From an uncultured Agrobacterium sp. (GTDB lineage Bacteria > Pseudomonadota > Alphaproteobacteria > Rhizobiales > Rhizobiaceae): a stretch of DNA of 64,000 bases. Each line of letters begins with the position of its first letter. Position 1 is the stretch's first letter. Of this stretch, positions 28,979 through 38,915 are shown one piece after another. Both the position numbers and the translations under genes were made by a program. The stretch covers positions 248,001 through 312,000 of the forward strand of contig CAJYTK010000022.1 in NCBI GenBank assembly GCA_913777615.1, in the 5' to 3' direction. The notes under the pieces are model-generated. The model was not told the origin of the DNA. It did not search any database and saw nothing but the letters and a program-made list of their open reading frames with translations.

Positions 28979-30805
28979 ATGAGCACCAATTCGACCCGTA
29001 CGCCCCTCGACCATATCCGTAACTTCTCCATCGTCGCCCATATCGACCATGGCAAATCCACCCTTGCCGACCGGTTGATCCAGTCGACGGGCGGCCTTGC
29101 CGAGCGCGATATGTCCGAGCAGGTGCTGGACAATATGGATATCGAGCGCGAGCGCGGCATTACCATCAAGGCACAGACCGTGCGCCTGCATTACAAGGCG
29201 AATAACGGCGAAACTTATGTGCTGAACCTCATCGACACGCCCGGCCACGTGGACTTCGCCTATGAAGTCTCGCGCTCGCTATCTGCCTGCGAAGGCTCGC
29301 TGCTGGTGGTGGATGCCTCGCAGGGCGTGGAGGCGCAGACACTTGCCAACGTCTATCAGGCGATCGACAACAATCATGAACTGGTGACGGTTCTCAACAA
29401 GATCGACCTGCCAGCGGCCGAGCCCGACCGCATCAAGGAACAGATCGAGGAAGTCATCGGTATCGATGCCTCCGAAGCCGTGTTGATTTCGGCAAAGACC
29501 GGCCTCGGCATTCCCGACGTATTGGAAGCCATTGTTCATAAGCTCCCACCTCCGAAGAGCGAAGCCGGTGAGAAGGGTGCGCTGAAAGCGCTGCTCGTCG
29601 ACAGCTGGTACGACACCTATCTCGGCGTCATGGTTCTGGTGCGAATCATTGATGGCGTGCTGACCAAGGGCCAGCAGATCCGGATGATGGGCTCCGGCGC
29701 CAAGTACACCATCGAGCGTGTCGGCGTTCTGACCCCGAAGATGGTCACGGTCGACAGTCTCGGCCCAGGTGAAATCGGCTTCATTACCGCCTCGATCAAG
29801 GAAGTGGCCGACACGCGCGTGGGCGACACGATCACCGACGACAAGCGCCCGACGGAAAAGGCGCTGCCCGGCTTCAAGCCGGCGCAGCCTGTGGTTTTCT
29901 GCGGTCTCTTCCCGGTCGATGCGGCGGATTTCGAAGACCTGCGCGCAGCCGTCGGCAAGCTTCGCCTGAACGACGCTTCCTTCTCCTTCGAAATGGAAAG
30001 CTCGGCAGCGCTCGGCTTCGGCTTCCGTTGCGGCTTCCTTGGCCTGTTGCATCTGGAAATCATCCAGGAGCGTCTGGAGCGCGAGTTCAATCTCGATCTC
30101 GTCGCCACCGCACCCTCGGTCGTCTACGAAATGACGCTGACGGACGGCACCGAGAAAGAGCTTCACAACCCGGCGGACATGCCGGATGTGGTGAAGATCG
30201 ATGAAATCCGCGAGCCGTGGATCAAAGCGACGATTTTGACGCCGGACGAATATCTCGGCGGCATTCTCAAGCTTTGCCAGGACCGTCGCGGTATCCAGAC
30301 GGAGCTGACCTATGTCGGCAACCGCGCCATGATCACTTATGAGCTGCCGCTCAACGAAGTGGTATTCGATTTCTACGACCGCCTGAAGTCGATCTCCAAG
30401 GGCTACGCCTCCTTTGACTACACCATCATGGATTACCGTGAAGGCGATCTGGTCAAGATGTCGATCCTCGTCAATGGCGATCCGGTCGATGCGCTTTCCA
30501 TGCTGGTTCACCGCTCGGCAGCAGACCGTCGTGGACGCGGCATGTGCGAGAAGCTGAAGGAACTTATTCCGCCGCACATGTTCCAGATCCCGATCCAGGC
30601 TGCCATCGGCGGCAAGGTCATTGCCCGCGAAACCGTTCGCGCGCTGCGCAAGGACGTAACCGCCAAGTGCTACGGCGGCGACGCCACACGTAAGCGCAAA
30701 CTGCTGGACAAGCAGAAGGAAGGCAAGAAGCGCATGCGCCAGTTCGGCAAGGTGGAGATTCCACAGGAAGCCTTCATCGCAGCGCTTAAAATGAACGACG
30801 AATAG
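28979..30805 (+). CDS. lepA: Elongation factor 4 (LepA)
   Basis: A 608-residue translational GTPase that acts on the ribosome. G1 [11 protein letters not shown]2 RERGIT, G3 DTPGHVDF and G4 NKIDLP are intact, and the LepA-specific C-terminal domain ends near [15 protein letters not shown]. The start at 28979 fits the LepA N-terminus; an in-frame start 30 bp earlier adds no recognisable sequence. A terminator follows. Confidence 0.96.
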   Translation: MSTNSTRTPLDHIRNFSIVAHIDHGKSTLADRLIQSTGGLAERDMSEQVLDNMDIERERGITIKAQTVRLHYKANNGETYVLNLIDTPGHVDFAYEVSRSLSACEGSLLVVDASQGVEAQTLANVYQAIDNNHELVTVLNKIDLPAAEPDRIKEQIEEVIGIDASEAVLISAKTGLGIPDVLEAIVHKLPPPKSEAGEKGALKALLVDSWYDTYLGVMVLVRIIDGVLTKGQQIRMMGSGAKYTIERVGVLTPKMVTVDSLGPGEIGFITASIKEVADTRVGDTITDDKRPTEKALPGFKPAQPVVFCGLFPVDAADFEDLRAAVGKLRLNDASFSFEMESSAALGFGFRCGFLGLLHLEIIQERLEREFNLDLVATAPSVVYEMTLTDGTEKELHNPADMPDVVKIDEIREPWIKATILTPDEYLGGILKLCQDRRGIQTELTYVGNRAMITYELPLNEVVFDFYDRLKSISKGYASFDYTIMDYREGDLVKMSILVNGDPVDALSMLVHRSAADRRGRGMCEKLKELIPPHMFQIPIQAAIGGKVIARETVRALRKDVTAKCYGGDATRKRKLLDKQKEGKKRMRQFGKVEIPQEAFIAALKMNDE

Positions 30806-30826
30806 GCGCTTCATCATCTCTGTTTT

Positions 30827-30855
30827 GAAAATCCCGGCCAATGGTCGGGATTTTC
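30827..30855 (+). terminator. Terminator between lepA and the flavoprotein gene
   Basis: GAAAATCCCG (30827-30836), a 9-nt loop and CGGGATTTTC (30846-30855) form a hairpin with A/T flanks on both sides, suited to ending both convergent genes. Confidence 0.75.
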
Positions 30856-30869
30856 ATTTTCATCGGTGG

Positions 30870-31760
30870 CTATAGATCGGGAAACATCAGCGACCGGTGT
30901 GCAGCCGTGCCAGCCATCGCGCCGTCTCCCACCGCGAGCGCCACCGACCCCGCCGGACGAGCGATATCGCCACACGCAAAGACGCCGCGCTTCGTCGTCT
31001 GCTTCATTACATCGGTAGGAATGGTGGCACCCATCGGCGTTTCTTCCAGCGTACAACCCAATTCGGCAATCCACGGCGCCGATATTCTCAGAGTTGGCTG
31101 GGCGAAAAGCCCGTCCATGACGAGTGTTCGACCATCCGCAAGGACGACGTCTGCTTTGCCGGTGATCTCGTGGATCGCTACCTCCTCCACTACGGTTCCG
31201 CGTGCCTCCAATTGAGCGCGCTCGCGCTGATCGGGAGTGAAGGCACCGTTGGTGAAGAGCGTCGTTGCTCCCCAGTCTGGCAGCATCAATCCATGGTGCA
31301 TGGCAAGCGCGGATGCCGCGATGACCCCGATCTGCCCCTGGTTCAGTTCATAGCCATGGCAATAGGGGCAATGAAACACACTTCTGCCCCAGCGCTCGCT
31401 CAAGCCAGGTACTGACGGCAGATCATCCGTCACGCCGGCAGCGAGGATGAGCCTTCGACCCTCATTGCGTCCATCCCCTTCAATCTCGACTTCGAATGCG
31501 TCAACCGAGCCGCTGACATTCGTTGCGAGGCCATCGATCCAGTCGATCGTATTATATCTCTCGATTTGGCGGCGGGCCTCGGCCACGATCTCGTCTGGCG
31601 CTCTGCCATCCTGGCCAAGAAAGCCATGTGAGTGGCTGGCAAAGCGGTTGCGGCGCGTGCCGGCATCGATGACGAGCACTGACCGTCTTGCCCGCCCGAG
31701 CTGAAGCGCTGCGGAGAGACCGGCATAGCTTCCTCCGATAATGATGACGTCGTAGGTCAT
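30870..31760 (-). CDS. Thioredoxin-reductase-like NAD(P)/FAD oxidoreductase
   Basis: A 296-residue flavoprotein. The FAD Rossmann motif is IIIGGSYAGLSAALQLG near the N-terminus. A redox-active CPYC pair (Cys131, Cys134) sits in the position of the CATC of thioredoxin reductase, followed by HGYE. The C-terminal FAD motif includes GVFACGDIARPAGSV. The substrate may not be thioredoxin. It is divergent from an Rrf2 regulator across a region with two operator-like palindromes, suggesting redox or nitrosative control. Confidence 0.88.
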   Translation of the reverse strand: MTYDVIIIGGSYAGLSAALQLGRARRSVLVIDAGTRRNRFASHSHGFLGQDGRAPDEIVAEARRQIERYNTIDWIDGLATNVSGSVDAFEVEIEGDGRNEGRRLILAAGVTDDLPSVPGLSERWGRSVFHCPYCHGYELNQGQIGVIAASALAMHHGLMLPDWGATTLFTNGAFTPDQRERAQLEARGTVVEEVAIHEITGKADVVLADGRTLVMDGLFAQPTLRISAPWIAELGCTLEETPMGATIPTDVMKQTTKRGVFACGDIARPAGSVALAVGDGAMAGTAAHRSLMFPDL

Positions 31761-31792
31761 GAGACGATCCTTCCTCCAACTGACAAGTTTTC

Positions 31793-31850
31793 GTAACTTA
31801 TATTGTTATGTGAAAGCGCAAATCAAGATCATGTAACTCATATTGTTACA
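31793..31850. promoter_or_regulatory. Two operator-like palindromes between the flavoprotein and Rrf2 genes
   Basis: TGTAACTCATATTGTTACA (31832-31850) has perfect TGTAAC/GTTACA arms. A second, imperfect copy, GTAACTTATATTGTTATG, lies at 31793-31810. The centres are about 40 bp apart. Spacing and divergent placement suggest binding by the adjacent Rrf2 protein. Confidence 0.6.
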
Positions 31851-31891
31851 TGCGAGGCGTGGTGATAGGAGGAGAAAACCAGAGAGACCAA

Positions 31892-32350
31892 ATGAGACAA
31901 GACACCCGCCTCTCGAGAGTGCTGCACGTGCTGATCCACATGGAAAAGCATGAAAAACCAGCGACATCCGATGCCATCGCCGCCATGCTGCAGACCAACC
32001 CAGTGGTCGTCAGGCGCACCATGGCGGGCCTGCGCGACGCCGGTTATGTCACATCGGAAAAGGGTCACGGTGGTGGCTGGGTGCTGGCGAGACCGCTTTC
32101 AGACATCACGCTTCTCGATATCTACAAAGCTCTCGGCACCCCTGGACTGTTTTCGATCGGTCTTTCGGGGGACAATCCGGCCTGCGTCATCGAGCAGTCA
32201 GTTAATATGGCTTTGGCGGACGGTATGAAAGAGGCGGAGGCAATCCTGCTCGCACGCTTCGCCAAAATTACGCTTGCCGATCTCGCACAAGAATCCTTCA
32301 AGCGCTGGGCTCAATCCGGCCATAAGGCATCAGCGATGGAAAATTTTTAA
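31892..32350 (+). CDS. Rrf2 family transcriptional regulator
   Basis: A 152-residue regulator with an N-terminal winged helix (DTRLSRVLHVLIHM, then ATSDAIAAML and VVVRRTMAGLRDAGYV) and the GHGGGW wing typical of Rrf2. Only one cysteine (in DNPACVIEQ) is seen, not the three needed for an IscR/NsrR-type cluster, so this looks like a non-cluster or single-Cys sensor. An upstream ATG at 31850 lies inside the operator palindrome, so ATG 31892 is preferred. Confidence 0.85.
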   Translation: MRQDTRLSRVLHVLIHMEKHEKPATSDAIAAMLQTNPVVVRRTMAGLRDAGYVTSEKGHGGGWVLARPLSDITLLDIYKALGTPGLFSIGLSGDNPACVIEQSVNMALADGMKEAEAILLARFAKITLADLAQESFKRWAQSGHKASAMENF

Positions 32351-32360
32351 CATAGAAAAA

Positions 32361-32390
32361 CCGCCTGACTTCATGACAGGCGGCTCTCTT
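32361..32390. terminator. Bidirectional terminator
   Basis: CCGCCTG (32361-32367) and CAGGCGG (32377-32383) form a stem with a 9-nt loop. On the minus strand it is followed by TTTTTC; on the plus strand by CTCTCTTTC. It serves both convergent genes, better on minus. Confidence 0.75.
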
Positions 32391-32408
32391 TCACGACATC
32401 ACTGCCGA

Positions 32409-32738
32409 TTAAGGCTGGGTCGATGTGCCATTGGTGTTCGGCGAAGCCGGTGCAGCGCCATTAGCCGGCTCGGTTGCCGGGGCCGTCGGCGTCATTGGTG
32501 CAGGGGCTGGCGCCTGATCGCTCACAGCTGGCGGCGTCGTAGACGACGTTGTGGTCGGATCCGTCGTGGACGGGCTGCTCATCTGCATCCAGATGAAACC
32601 GCCAACCAGCAGAACGACGATGATGGCTGCCCACGGTGCCCAGCCAGCGGACTTGCGATGGGTTTCGGGCGTTGTGCGCAGTTCAGGGCGGTCCGGACGA
32701 AGGTTCGGGTCGCGGGGCATGTTTGGATCAAAAGTCAT
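32409..32738 (-). CDS. Small single-pass membrane protein with Pro/Thr/Ala-rich tail
   Basis: A 109-residue protein of unknown function. A polar N-terminus (MTFDPNMPRDPNLRPDRPEL) is followed by one membrane helix (WAPWAAIIVVLLVGGFIWM) and a low-complexity Thr/Pro/Ala/Ser tail that is probably periplasmic. AGGAGA precedes the ATG at 32738, which rules out the longer in-frame extension. It is likely a cell-envelope protein; nothing points to a specific role. Confidence 0.75.
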   Translation of the reverse strand: MTFDPNMPRDPNLRPDRPELRTTPETHRKSAGWAPWAAIIVVLLVGGFIWMQMSSPSTTDPTTTSSTTPPAVSDQAPAPAPMTPTAPATEPANGAAPASPNTNGTSTQP

Positions 32739-32815
32739 GGTGTTTTCTCCTCTTCCAATGGGGAGAAAATGCACATCTGCGTGAATTGTTCCTAAAATGC
32801 CAACGAAGGTGGAGT

Positions 32816-34228
32816 TCAGCGGCTCGCCTCGGTCATCGCGCGTCTTAGAATCGACGCAAATTGCGGCTGATCGCATTGCGATACATTAAAGCGCATGTAA
32901 GTCGACGCCGTATCCGATTGAGAGAAAACGTTGCCGGGTGCCAAGACCATATTCTCGGTCAGAGCATTGCGCGCCATGTGCGCGGCATCAACACCCGAAG
33001 GGAGGCGGCACCACAGAAAGATACCCGCCTGGGGATCGGTCCAAGGCTCGATTCCGAGCGAGCGCAGTGTCTGGACCACGTCCGCTTTCGCCTTTGCGAG
33101 ACGCGCCTTCAGGGCTTCCATGTGCCTGCGGTAGCTACCGTCTTTCAGCACCTCAAGCACCACCGCCTCGGAAATTTGGCTTCCGGCAAAATTCGAGGCA
33201 ATCTTCATATCCACCAGAGGGTCGAGCCATTCCTTGCGCGTGACGATGTAGCCGCATCGGGCCGAGGCGGAGAGAGTCTTGGAGAAGCTTCCGATCTGAA
33301 TCACACGGTTCAGAGCATCGAAGGCAGCAAGCCGCGGTGCCTTGGTTATCTCGAAATCGGCAAAGATATCGTCTTCGATGATCGTCAGCCCCGAACGTTC
33401 CGAAAGCATCAAGAGGCGGTGAGCTTTAACCGGAGAGAGGACGGCGCCTGTCGGATTGTGGATGGCCGAATTGGTGATGTACAGCCTCGGACGATGCTCC
33501 TCCAGGGCCTGCTCAAACAGCTCAATGTCAGGCCCGTCCGCCGTGTAAGGCACGCCGATAACTTTGACCCGATGGGCGCGCAACAGCGCATGAAAGTTGA
33601 AATAGCAGGGGTCGTCTACGAGTACGGTCTGACCGGGTTCCAGCAGGAAACGGCAAATCATGTCGATCGCCTGCGTTCCTGAATCCACCAGCAGGATCTG
33701 ATCGGCCCCGACCATCAGGCCGGACTCCGCCAAACGTCTCGCCAGCAATTGGCGAAGCGCAGGTAGTCCCAGTGGCATGGCATAGCCCGTCAGCACGTCG
33801 GCATTGGCGCGCGCGAGCGCGCGCAGTGCCTTGCGCAAGGCGTCCTCCGGCATCCATGATGGCGGCAGCCATCCGCAGCCGGGCATGGCAAGCCCCCGCC
33901 CGCCCTCCAATGCCAGGCGCGATACCCAGAAGGGGTCAACTTGCCTGTCGAGCTTTGGGCCAATATCCGCCAGCGAAAGCGGGGCCAGCGCACTGGCAAC
34001 AAAAAAGCCCGAGCCAGGACGCGACCGTATTGCCCCCTCGGCAACCAGCCTCTCATAGGCTTCGACGACGGTGGAGGTTGAAACAGCCTGCGCCTTTGCC
34101 AAGGCTCTGACGGAGGGAAGCTTTGCGCCGGGCGTCAAAACCCGCGCGGCAATGCGGCGTCTTATCTCCATCATCACCGCATCGATGCGTGGGGAGGCGC
34201 TCGTCCGTGCGCTATGACCTAGGTCCAT
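32816..34228 (-). CDS. MocR-type transcriptional regulator (GntR HTH plus aminotransferase-like domain)
   Basis: A 470-residue PLP-binding regulator. The GntR winged helix occupies about residues 10-80 (LPSVRALAKAQAVSTSTVVE and the RPGSGFFV wing), followed by a fold-type I aminotransferase domain with the PLP lysine in GSFSKTLSAS. It is divergent from a DMT transporter gene; MocR proteins often control the divergent neighbour. A palindrome (ACAGTT-N6-AACTGT) lies in the shared intergenic region. The ligand is unknown. Confidence 0.9.
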   Translation of the reverse strand: MDLGHSARTSASPRIDAVMMEIRRRIAARVLTPGAKLPSVRALAKAQAVSTSTVVEAYERLVAEGAIRSRPGSGFFVASALAPLSLADIGPKLDRQVDPFWVSRLALEGGRGLAMPGCGWLPPSWMPEDALRKALRALARANADVLTGYAMPLGLPALRQLLARRLAESGLMVGADQILLVDSGTQAIDMICRFLLEPGQTVLVDDPCYFNFHALLRAHRVKVIGVPYTADGPDIELFEQALEEHRPRLYITNSAIHNPTGAVLSPVKAHRLLMLSERSGLTIIEDDIFADFEITKAPRLAAFDALNRVIQIGSFSKTLSASARCGYIVTRKEWLDPLVDMKIASNFAGSQISEAVVLEVLKDGSYRRHMEALKARLAKAKADVVQTLRSLGIEPWTDPQAGIFLWCRLPSGVDAAHMARNALTENMVLAPGNVFSQSDTASTYMRFNVSQCDQPQFASILRRAMTEASR

Positions 34229-34331
34229 CTGTGGTGCTCAATCTACCATAACAGTTTCGCACAACTGTACGTCACCGTTTCTGGCAGAGCCAGGCTTTTC
34301 CGGACATAAAAACTGAGAAGGAGCGCCATGC

Positions 34332-35195
34332 ATGAGCAAATTATCGAGCGGTTGGTTGAGCGGTTTTATCGGGATCATAATCTTCAGCGGATCTCTGCCG
34401 GCCACGCGCCTGGCGGTAACAGGTTTCGATCCACTGTTCCTGACACTTGCCCGCGCCAGTATTGCAGGGATGTTGGGGGCTGCCCTTCTCCTCACCTTTC
34501 GGCAGGCGAAACCGGCGCGAGGCGATCTGTCCTCGCTCATCATCGTCTCGCTCGGCGTGGTCGTAGGCTTTCCGCTATTGACTGCGCTGGCCCTGAAGCA
34601 GGTCACCTCTGCTCACTCCACAGTGTTCATCGGGCTTTTGCCGCTGTCTACCGCCCTTTTTGCCGTTCTGCGCGGCGGAGAGCGCCCTCGCCTCGCCTTC
34701 TGGATATTCTCCGGCCTCGGTAGCCTGCTCGTCGCAGGCTTTGCTCTGAGCCTCAATGGCGAGGGCAATCTTACCGGCGATCTTTTGATGGTGGCAGCGA
34801 TCCTCGTCTGCGGGCTAGGCTATGCGGAAGGCGCCGCGCTCTCCCGGCGGCTTGGCGGGTGGCAGGTCATTTCCTGGGCGCTTGTTATTTCGCTGCCGAT
34901 CATGCTTCCACTCGCGCTCTTCTCCATGCCCTCCACATGGAGTGGCATCGCCGCATCGGCCTGGGGTGGGCTTGCGTACGTCTCGCTGTTCAGCATGCTG
35001 ATCGGCTTCATTTTCTGGTATCGCGGACTAGCTTTGGGTGGCATTGCAGCCGTTGGCCAGCTGCAACTGCTGCAACCGTTTTTTGCGCTGCTGCTTGCCG
35101 CCACGTTACTGGGCGAGCCCATCAGCTTCACCATGCTGGTAGTTACGCTCGGCGTGGTGGCCTGCGTTGCAGGTGCGCGGAGATTTGCAAGATAG
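34332..35195 (+). CDS. EamA/DMT family transporter
   Basis: A 287-residue inner-membrane protein with about ten membrane segments in two EamA repeats. SGSLPATRLAV and LTLARASIAGMLGAALLL lie in the first repeat, and the second ends with LLAATLLGEPISF. Many family members export amino acids or related metabolites. It is controlled perhaps by the divergent MocR regulator and converges on the GH25 gene with a 3-bp gap. Confidence 0.88.
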   Translation: MSKLSSGWLSGFIGIIIFSGSLPATRLAVTGFDPLFLTLARASIAGMLGAALLLTFRQAKPARGDLSSLIIVSLGVVVGFPLLTALALKQVTSAHSTVFIGLLPLSTALFAVLRGGERPRLAFWIFSGLGSLLVAGFALSLNGEGNLTGDLLMVAAILVCGLGYAEGAALSRRLGGWQVISWALVISLPIMLPLALFSMPSTWSGIAASAWGGLAYVSLFSMLIGFIFWYRGLALGGIAAVGQLQLLQPFFALLLAATLLGEPISFTMLVVTLGVVACVAGARRFAR

Positions 35196-35198
35196 GCG

Positions 35199-36302
35199 TC
35201 AGCCGTTCCCGCCGCGGCCGATCCAACGGTGCCAGTCTTCTTCTCTGCCGTTAAAGACATTGAGATCGATCTTGCCTTCGACGCCATGGGACAGGCCTGA
35301 GCCGGAATACTGCCAGAACAGCCACTTGCGGTCAGGGTAGACCCGCGAGGGATGCTGGGCGACGGCACGCAGCCAGAAGGGATAGTCGCGCAACTCGCCG
35401 GACAGGTGATCCTTGTAGAAATCCGGCGCGGTATAGATGATCGGGCGCTTGCCATAATGGCGCTCGAGCCTGTCCATGAAGACCTGCATCTTTTCCAGAA
35501 CCTGGGCGCGGGAGAGGCGCATCTTGCAGGAGGACTCGCCGTTATATTCCACGTCGATTACCGGCGGCAGCGCATCTGGATCTCTCGGCACGTTGCGAAT
35601 GAACCAGTCTGCCTGATGGCTTGCCGGGCGGCACCAGTAGAAGAAGTGGTATGCGCCACGGCGAACGCCTGCGGCCTTGGCCCGCTCCCAGTTGGTGCGG
35701 AACATCGGGTCCAGATGATCACCGCCATCGGTCGCCTTGATGAAGGCGAAGTTGGCGCCGCGTGTTCTCAAACGTTCCCAGTCGATATTCGCCTGCCAAC
35801 GCGAGACATCGACACCGTGAACTTCAAAGTGCTTCGGCTGTACCCTGCCAAAATTGATTGGCTTTGCATCCGAGAAGGCCGGACGAAACACGCGTGAGCG
35901 CGCCGAAGATCCCGCACTCATGGCAACACTGCCTGCCATGGCAAGCTGGACCGGTCTGTCTTGTGGAAGATTCACACGAGCTTGGGGAACGACCGGTGGC
36001 GCGATGACAGGTGCTGCACGCTGCTGCGTCGACATCTGCTTGTCGACGGCTGCAAAGGCGGGTGAACCACTTGGCATCGGCCCGCCCCAGGCGAGCACCT
36101 CTTGATGCGGCTGCCTGTTCAAAGCGACTTTCTGGCTGGCTTCACCGACACTTGCCTGCGGAACCGGTGCGGATGGTGTGACGGAACTCGTTATTTCCTT
36201 CGAAGGCAAACCCGCCATGAGGGCATCCGGCCCGGAACTGGAGGTACAGCCTGTGAGAGATAGGCAGGCGAGAACAAAAGCTGGCACTGTCGATCGAAGC
36301 AT
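35199..36302 (-). CDS. GH25 lysozyme-like lipoprotein
   Basis: A 367-residue muramidase-like protein. A lipoprotein signal with lipobox LTGC (Cys19) is followed by a long low-complexity linker and a C-terminal GH25 domain. Catalytic-site motifs DVSRWQ and VIDVEYN are present, and the domain ends near WQYSGSGL and KIDLNVFNG. It probably cuts peptidoglycan from the periplasmic face of a membrane. It follows a class A PBP gene on the same strand, 217 bp downstream. Confidence 0.9.
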   Translation of the reverse strand: MLRSTVPAFVLACLSLTGCTSSSGPDALMAGLPSKEITSSVTPSAPVPQASVGEASQKVALNRQPHQEVLAWGGPMPSGSPAFAAVDKQMSTQQRAAPVIAPPVVPQARVNLPQDRPVQLAMAGSVAMSAGSSARSRVFRPAFSDAKPINFGRVQPKHFEVHGVDVSRWQANIDWERLRTRGANFAFIKATDGGDHLDPMFRTNWERAKAAGVRRGAYHFFYWCRPASHQADWFIRNVPRDPDALPPVIDVEYNGESSCKMRLSRAQVLEKMQVFMDRLERHYGKRPIIYTAPDFYKDHLSGELRDYPFWLRAVAQHPSRVYPDRKWLFWQYSGSGLSHGVEGKIDLNVFNGREEDWHRWIGRGGNG

Positions 36303-36519
36303 GTGAACCCGTACGCAAAACAAAATCGGGACATGCGCAAAACTGGCCCGTCCTGATAACCAAAAGGTATGACTAACAGGACATTATCAAAAAAGACTGA
36401 ATCCAATCTTTACGACGGGATTGGGCTTATGCAGGTAAAAAAGCGTCATGGCTCAATTATCCGTGAGAAGCCCGCTCATCAGACTCGAGCCAAACTGGCG
36501 ACGAACGGCTGCCCCGGCG

Positions 36520-38841
36520 TCAATTGCCCATCAGAATATCGAGAAGGGTCGTCTGCTTCGGTCCACCTTGTCGTGGCTGAGCACCGCCGCCGATATCTGC
36601 AGGCGGGACCGGCCCACCGGATTGCTGTGGTGGATAGGCTTGTTGCGGATATTCGGAGGGCGGCGCCGGGACCGTGCCTGCGGTCTGTTCAGCACCAACG
36701 GGTGCGGGCGGATACTCCGCCGGCGTGGGCGCAGAGCCACCGCCCAACGCATTGGAGATAATGTCGCCGATCGTCGCGGGTGCTTGCGGGCTTTGCGCCA
36801 TGGGCTGACCGATTTCCTGGCCGCCATAAGCGCCAAGCCCAAAGAGTGGCGATGGCGACAGGCCGCTATGGGCTGCCGTCATGAATTCCTTCCAGGCTTT
36901 GGCCGGCAGACCACCACCCGTTACCTTCTTCATCGACGTGCCGTCATCATTGCCGAACCAGACACCGGTGGTTAGCTGGCTGGTGTAGCCGACAAAAAGC
37001 GCATCGCGGAAAGACTGGGTCGTGCCAGATTTACCGGCTGCCTGCCAACCTTTAAGACGCGCAGCCTTGCCGGTACCCTCATTGATGACGCCCGTCAGCA
37101 TGCCGTTCATCGTTGCGGCGATGCCCTCATCCAGAACGCGGGGCGGGTTGTCGTATTTGTTTTCGTAGAGAACCTTGCCATCGGCATCGGTGATACGCTT
37201 GACGATATGAGGCGTTGCCTTGAAACCGCCATTCATCATCGGCGCATAGGCAGACGTCAGTTCCAGCAGCGAAACTTCGGACGTGCCGAGCGCAATCGAG
37301 GCATTGGCCTGAAGGTCGGATTCGATACCCATGCGATGCGCCACCTGCGTAACCTTGTTGGGTCCGACCTCCATGACGAGCTGCGCGGCAATCGTGTTGA
37401 GCGAATTGGCAATTGCGGTCGCAAGCGTCACTTCGCCACGATATTTCTGATCGTAATTTTCCGGCGTCCAGTTTCCGATCCTGACCGGCGCGTCGTTGCG
37501 CACGGAGTTCGGTGTCAGCCCGGATTCAAGCGCGGCGATATAGACGAAGGGCTTGAAGGCGGAGCCTGGCTGGCGTTTGGCCTTGGTGGCACGATTGAAC
37601 TGGCTTTCGGCATAATCTGCACCGCCGACGACGGCGCGCACGGCACCTGCCCCGTCCATCGAGACGAGCGCCGCCTGCGAAGCACCGAGCTTCTTGCCTT
37701 CGCTCTTCAGTACATCGTTCAGCGCCTTCTCGGCATCCTTCTCAAGATTGAGATCGATGGTCGTATCAATCGTCAGATCCTGCTTCACGTCGCCGATCAG
37801 GCTTTTGACCTCATCCATGACCATATCGGCCGCATAGTGCTCGGCACCCGACCAGAAGCGCTTGGCCTTGGTGGGTGGCTGCGACATGGCGGTCTTGATC
37901 TCGTCTTCGGAGATGAAACCGACATCGCGCATGGATTGCAGCACCACCTGCGCCCGTTCTTCCGCCGCCTGCGGATCACGCGCAGGAGACAGGCGCGAGG
38001 GCGCTTTCAACAATCCCGCTAGCATCGCCGCTTCGCCGAGGTTCACGTCACGCGCCGATTTGTTGAAGTATCGGCGCGAGGCGGCCTCGACGCCATAGGC
38101 GTTCGAACCGAAATAGACGCGGTTCAGATACATCGCCAGAATCTGATCCTTGGTGTATTTCTGCTCCAGCCAGATGGCGAGAAGCGCTTCCTGGATCTTG
38201 CGCTCCAGCGTCTGCTCCGGAGAGAGGAAGAGGTTCTTGGCCAATTGCTGCGTCAGGGTCGAGCCGCCCTGAACCGTGCGACCATGCAGAAGATTGGTGA
38301 CCACTGCGCGCCCGAGGCCGAGCGGATCGACACCGAAGTGCGAGTAGAATCGGCGATCTTCGATCGCAATCACCGCCTGCGGGATATAGGGCGACATATC
38401 TTCGAGCGCCAAAGCCTCGCCGCCTGTCGTGCCTCTGTTGGCCAGGATTGTGCCGTCAACCGCGACAATTTTCAGGTTCGGCGGGCGCTCTGGAATGGCC
38501 CAAGTGCTGGCGTTCGGCATGCGTGCGCCATAATAAATGACGACACCGGCGACCGCGATACCGCCCCAGATTCCGAGCACAATGCACCAATAGATGATCC
38601 GCCGGAAAAAGCCGGTGATCCCGCCGCGCTCACGCGTTTCTCGCCTCGATTTCGATTTCGATTTCGACGGCTTCGTTCCGCGCTTTTTAGGCGGCGGCGC
38701 ATCGGAGGGACCTGACTTTCGGCTACCCGCATTGGTGCCGGCAACCCGATCACTGGCATCGAGACGCAGATCATCGCCGGAATCATGAAAATCCCCAAAA
38801 GAAGGTTCGACTCTCTGGCGTGATTTTCCGCTACCGGCCAT
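36520..38841 (-). CDS. Class A penicillin-binding protein (PBP1)
   Basis: A 773-residue bifunctional cell-wall synthase. A long basic cytoplasmic tail (about 75 residues) precedes one membrane helix (82-104). The glycosyltransferase domain has catalytic Glu161 in EDRRFYSHFG and the QGGSTLTQQLAKNL block. The transpeptidase has Ser427 in SAFK, SLN and KSGT motifs. A Pro/Gln-rich tail follows. A TTAA-N7-TTAA box lies about 95 bp upstream. Confidence 0.94.
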   Translation of the reverse strand: MAGSGKSRQRVEPSFGDFHDSGDDLRLDASDRVAGTNAGSRKSGPSDAPPPKKRGTKPSKSKSKSRRETRERGGITGFFRRIIYWCIVLGIWGGIAVAGVVIYYGARMPNASTWAIPERPPNLKIVAVDGTILANRGTTGGEALALEDMSPYIPQAVIAIEDRRFYSHFGVDPLGLGRAVVTNLLHGRTVQGGSTLTQQLAKNLFLSPEQTLERKIQEALLAIWLEQKYTKDQILAMYLNRVYFGSNAYGVEAASRRYFNKSARDVNLGEAAMLAGLLKAPSRLSPARDPQAAEERAQVVLQSMRDVGFISEDEIKTAMSQPPTKAKRFWSGAEHYAADMVMDEVKSLIGDVKQDLTIDTTIDLNLEKDAEKALNDVLKSEGKKLGASQAALVSMDGAGAVRAVVGGADYAESQFNRATKAKRQPGSAFKPFVYIAALESGLTPNSVRNDAPVRIGNWTPENYDQKYRGEVTLATAIANSLNTIAAQLVMEVGPNKVTQVAHRMGIESDLQANASIALGTSEVSLLELTSAYAPMMNGGFKATPHIVKRITDADGKVLYENKYDNPPRVLDEGIAATMNGMLTGVINEGTGKAARLKGWQAAGKSGTTQSFRDALFVGYTSQLTTGVWFGNDDGTSMKKVTGGGLPAKAWKEFMTAAHSGLSPSPLFGLGAYGGQEIGQPMAQSPQAPATIGDIISNALGGGSAPTPAEYPPAPVGAEQTAGTVPAPPSEYPQQAYPPQQSGGPVPPADIGGGAQPRQGGPKQTTLLDILMGN

Positions 38842-38915
38842 CTGTGAGAAACTGCTCCATGATAACTAATGTCGCGCCGGACATCGCGTGACACCGAAGG
38901 TGAATCCCGTTGAAG

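Noticed and set aside
29279-30841. A 520-codon frame opposite lepA
   Set aside because: Shadow of lepA; runs into its terminator and has no recognisable domain.
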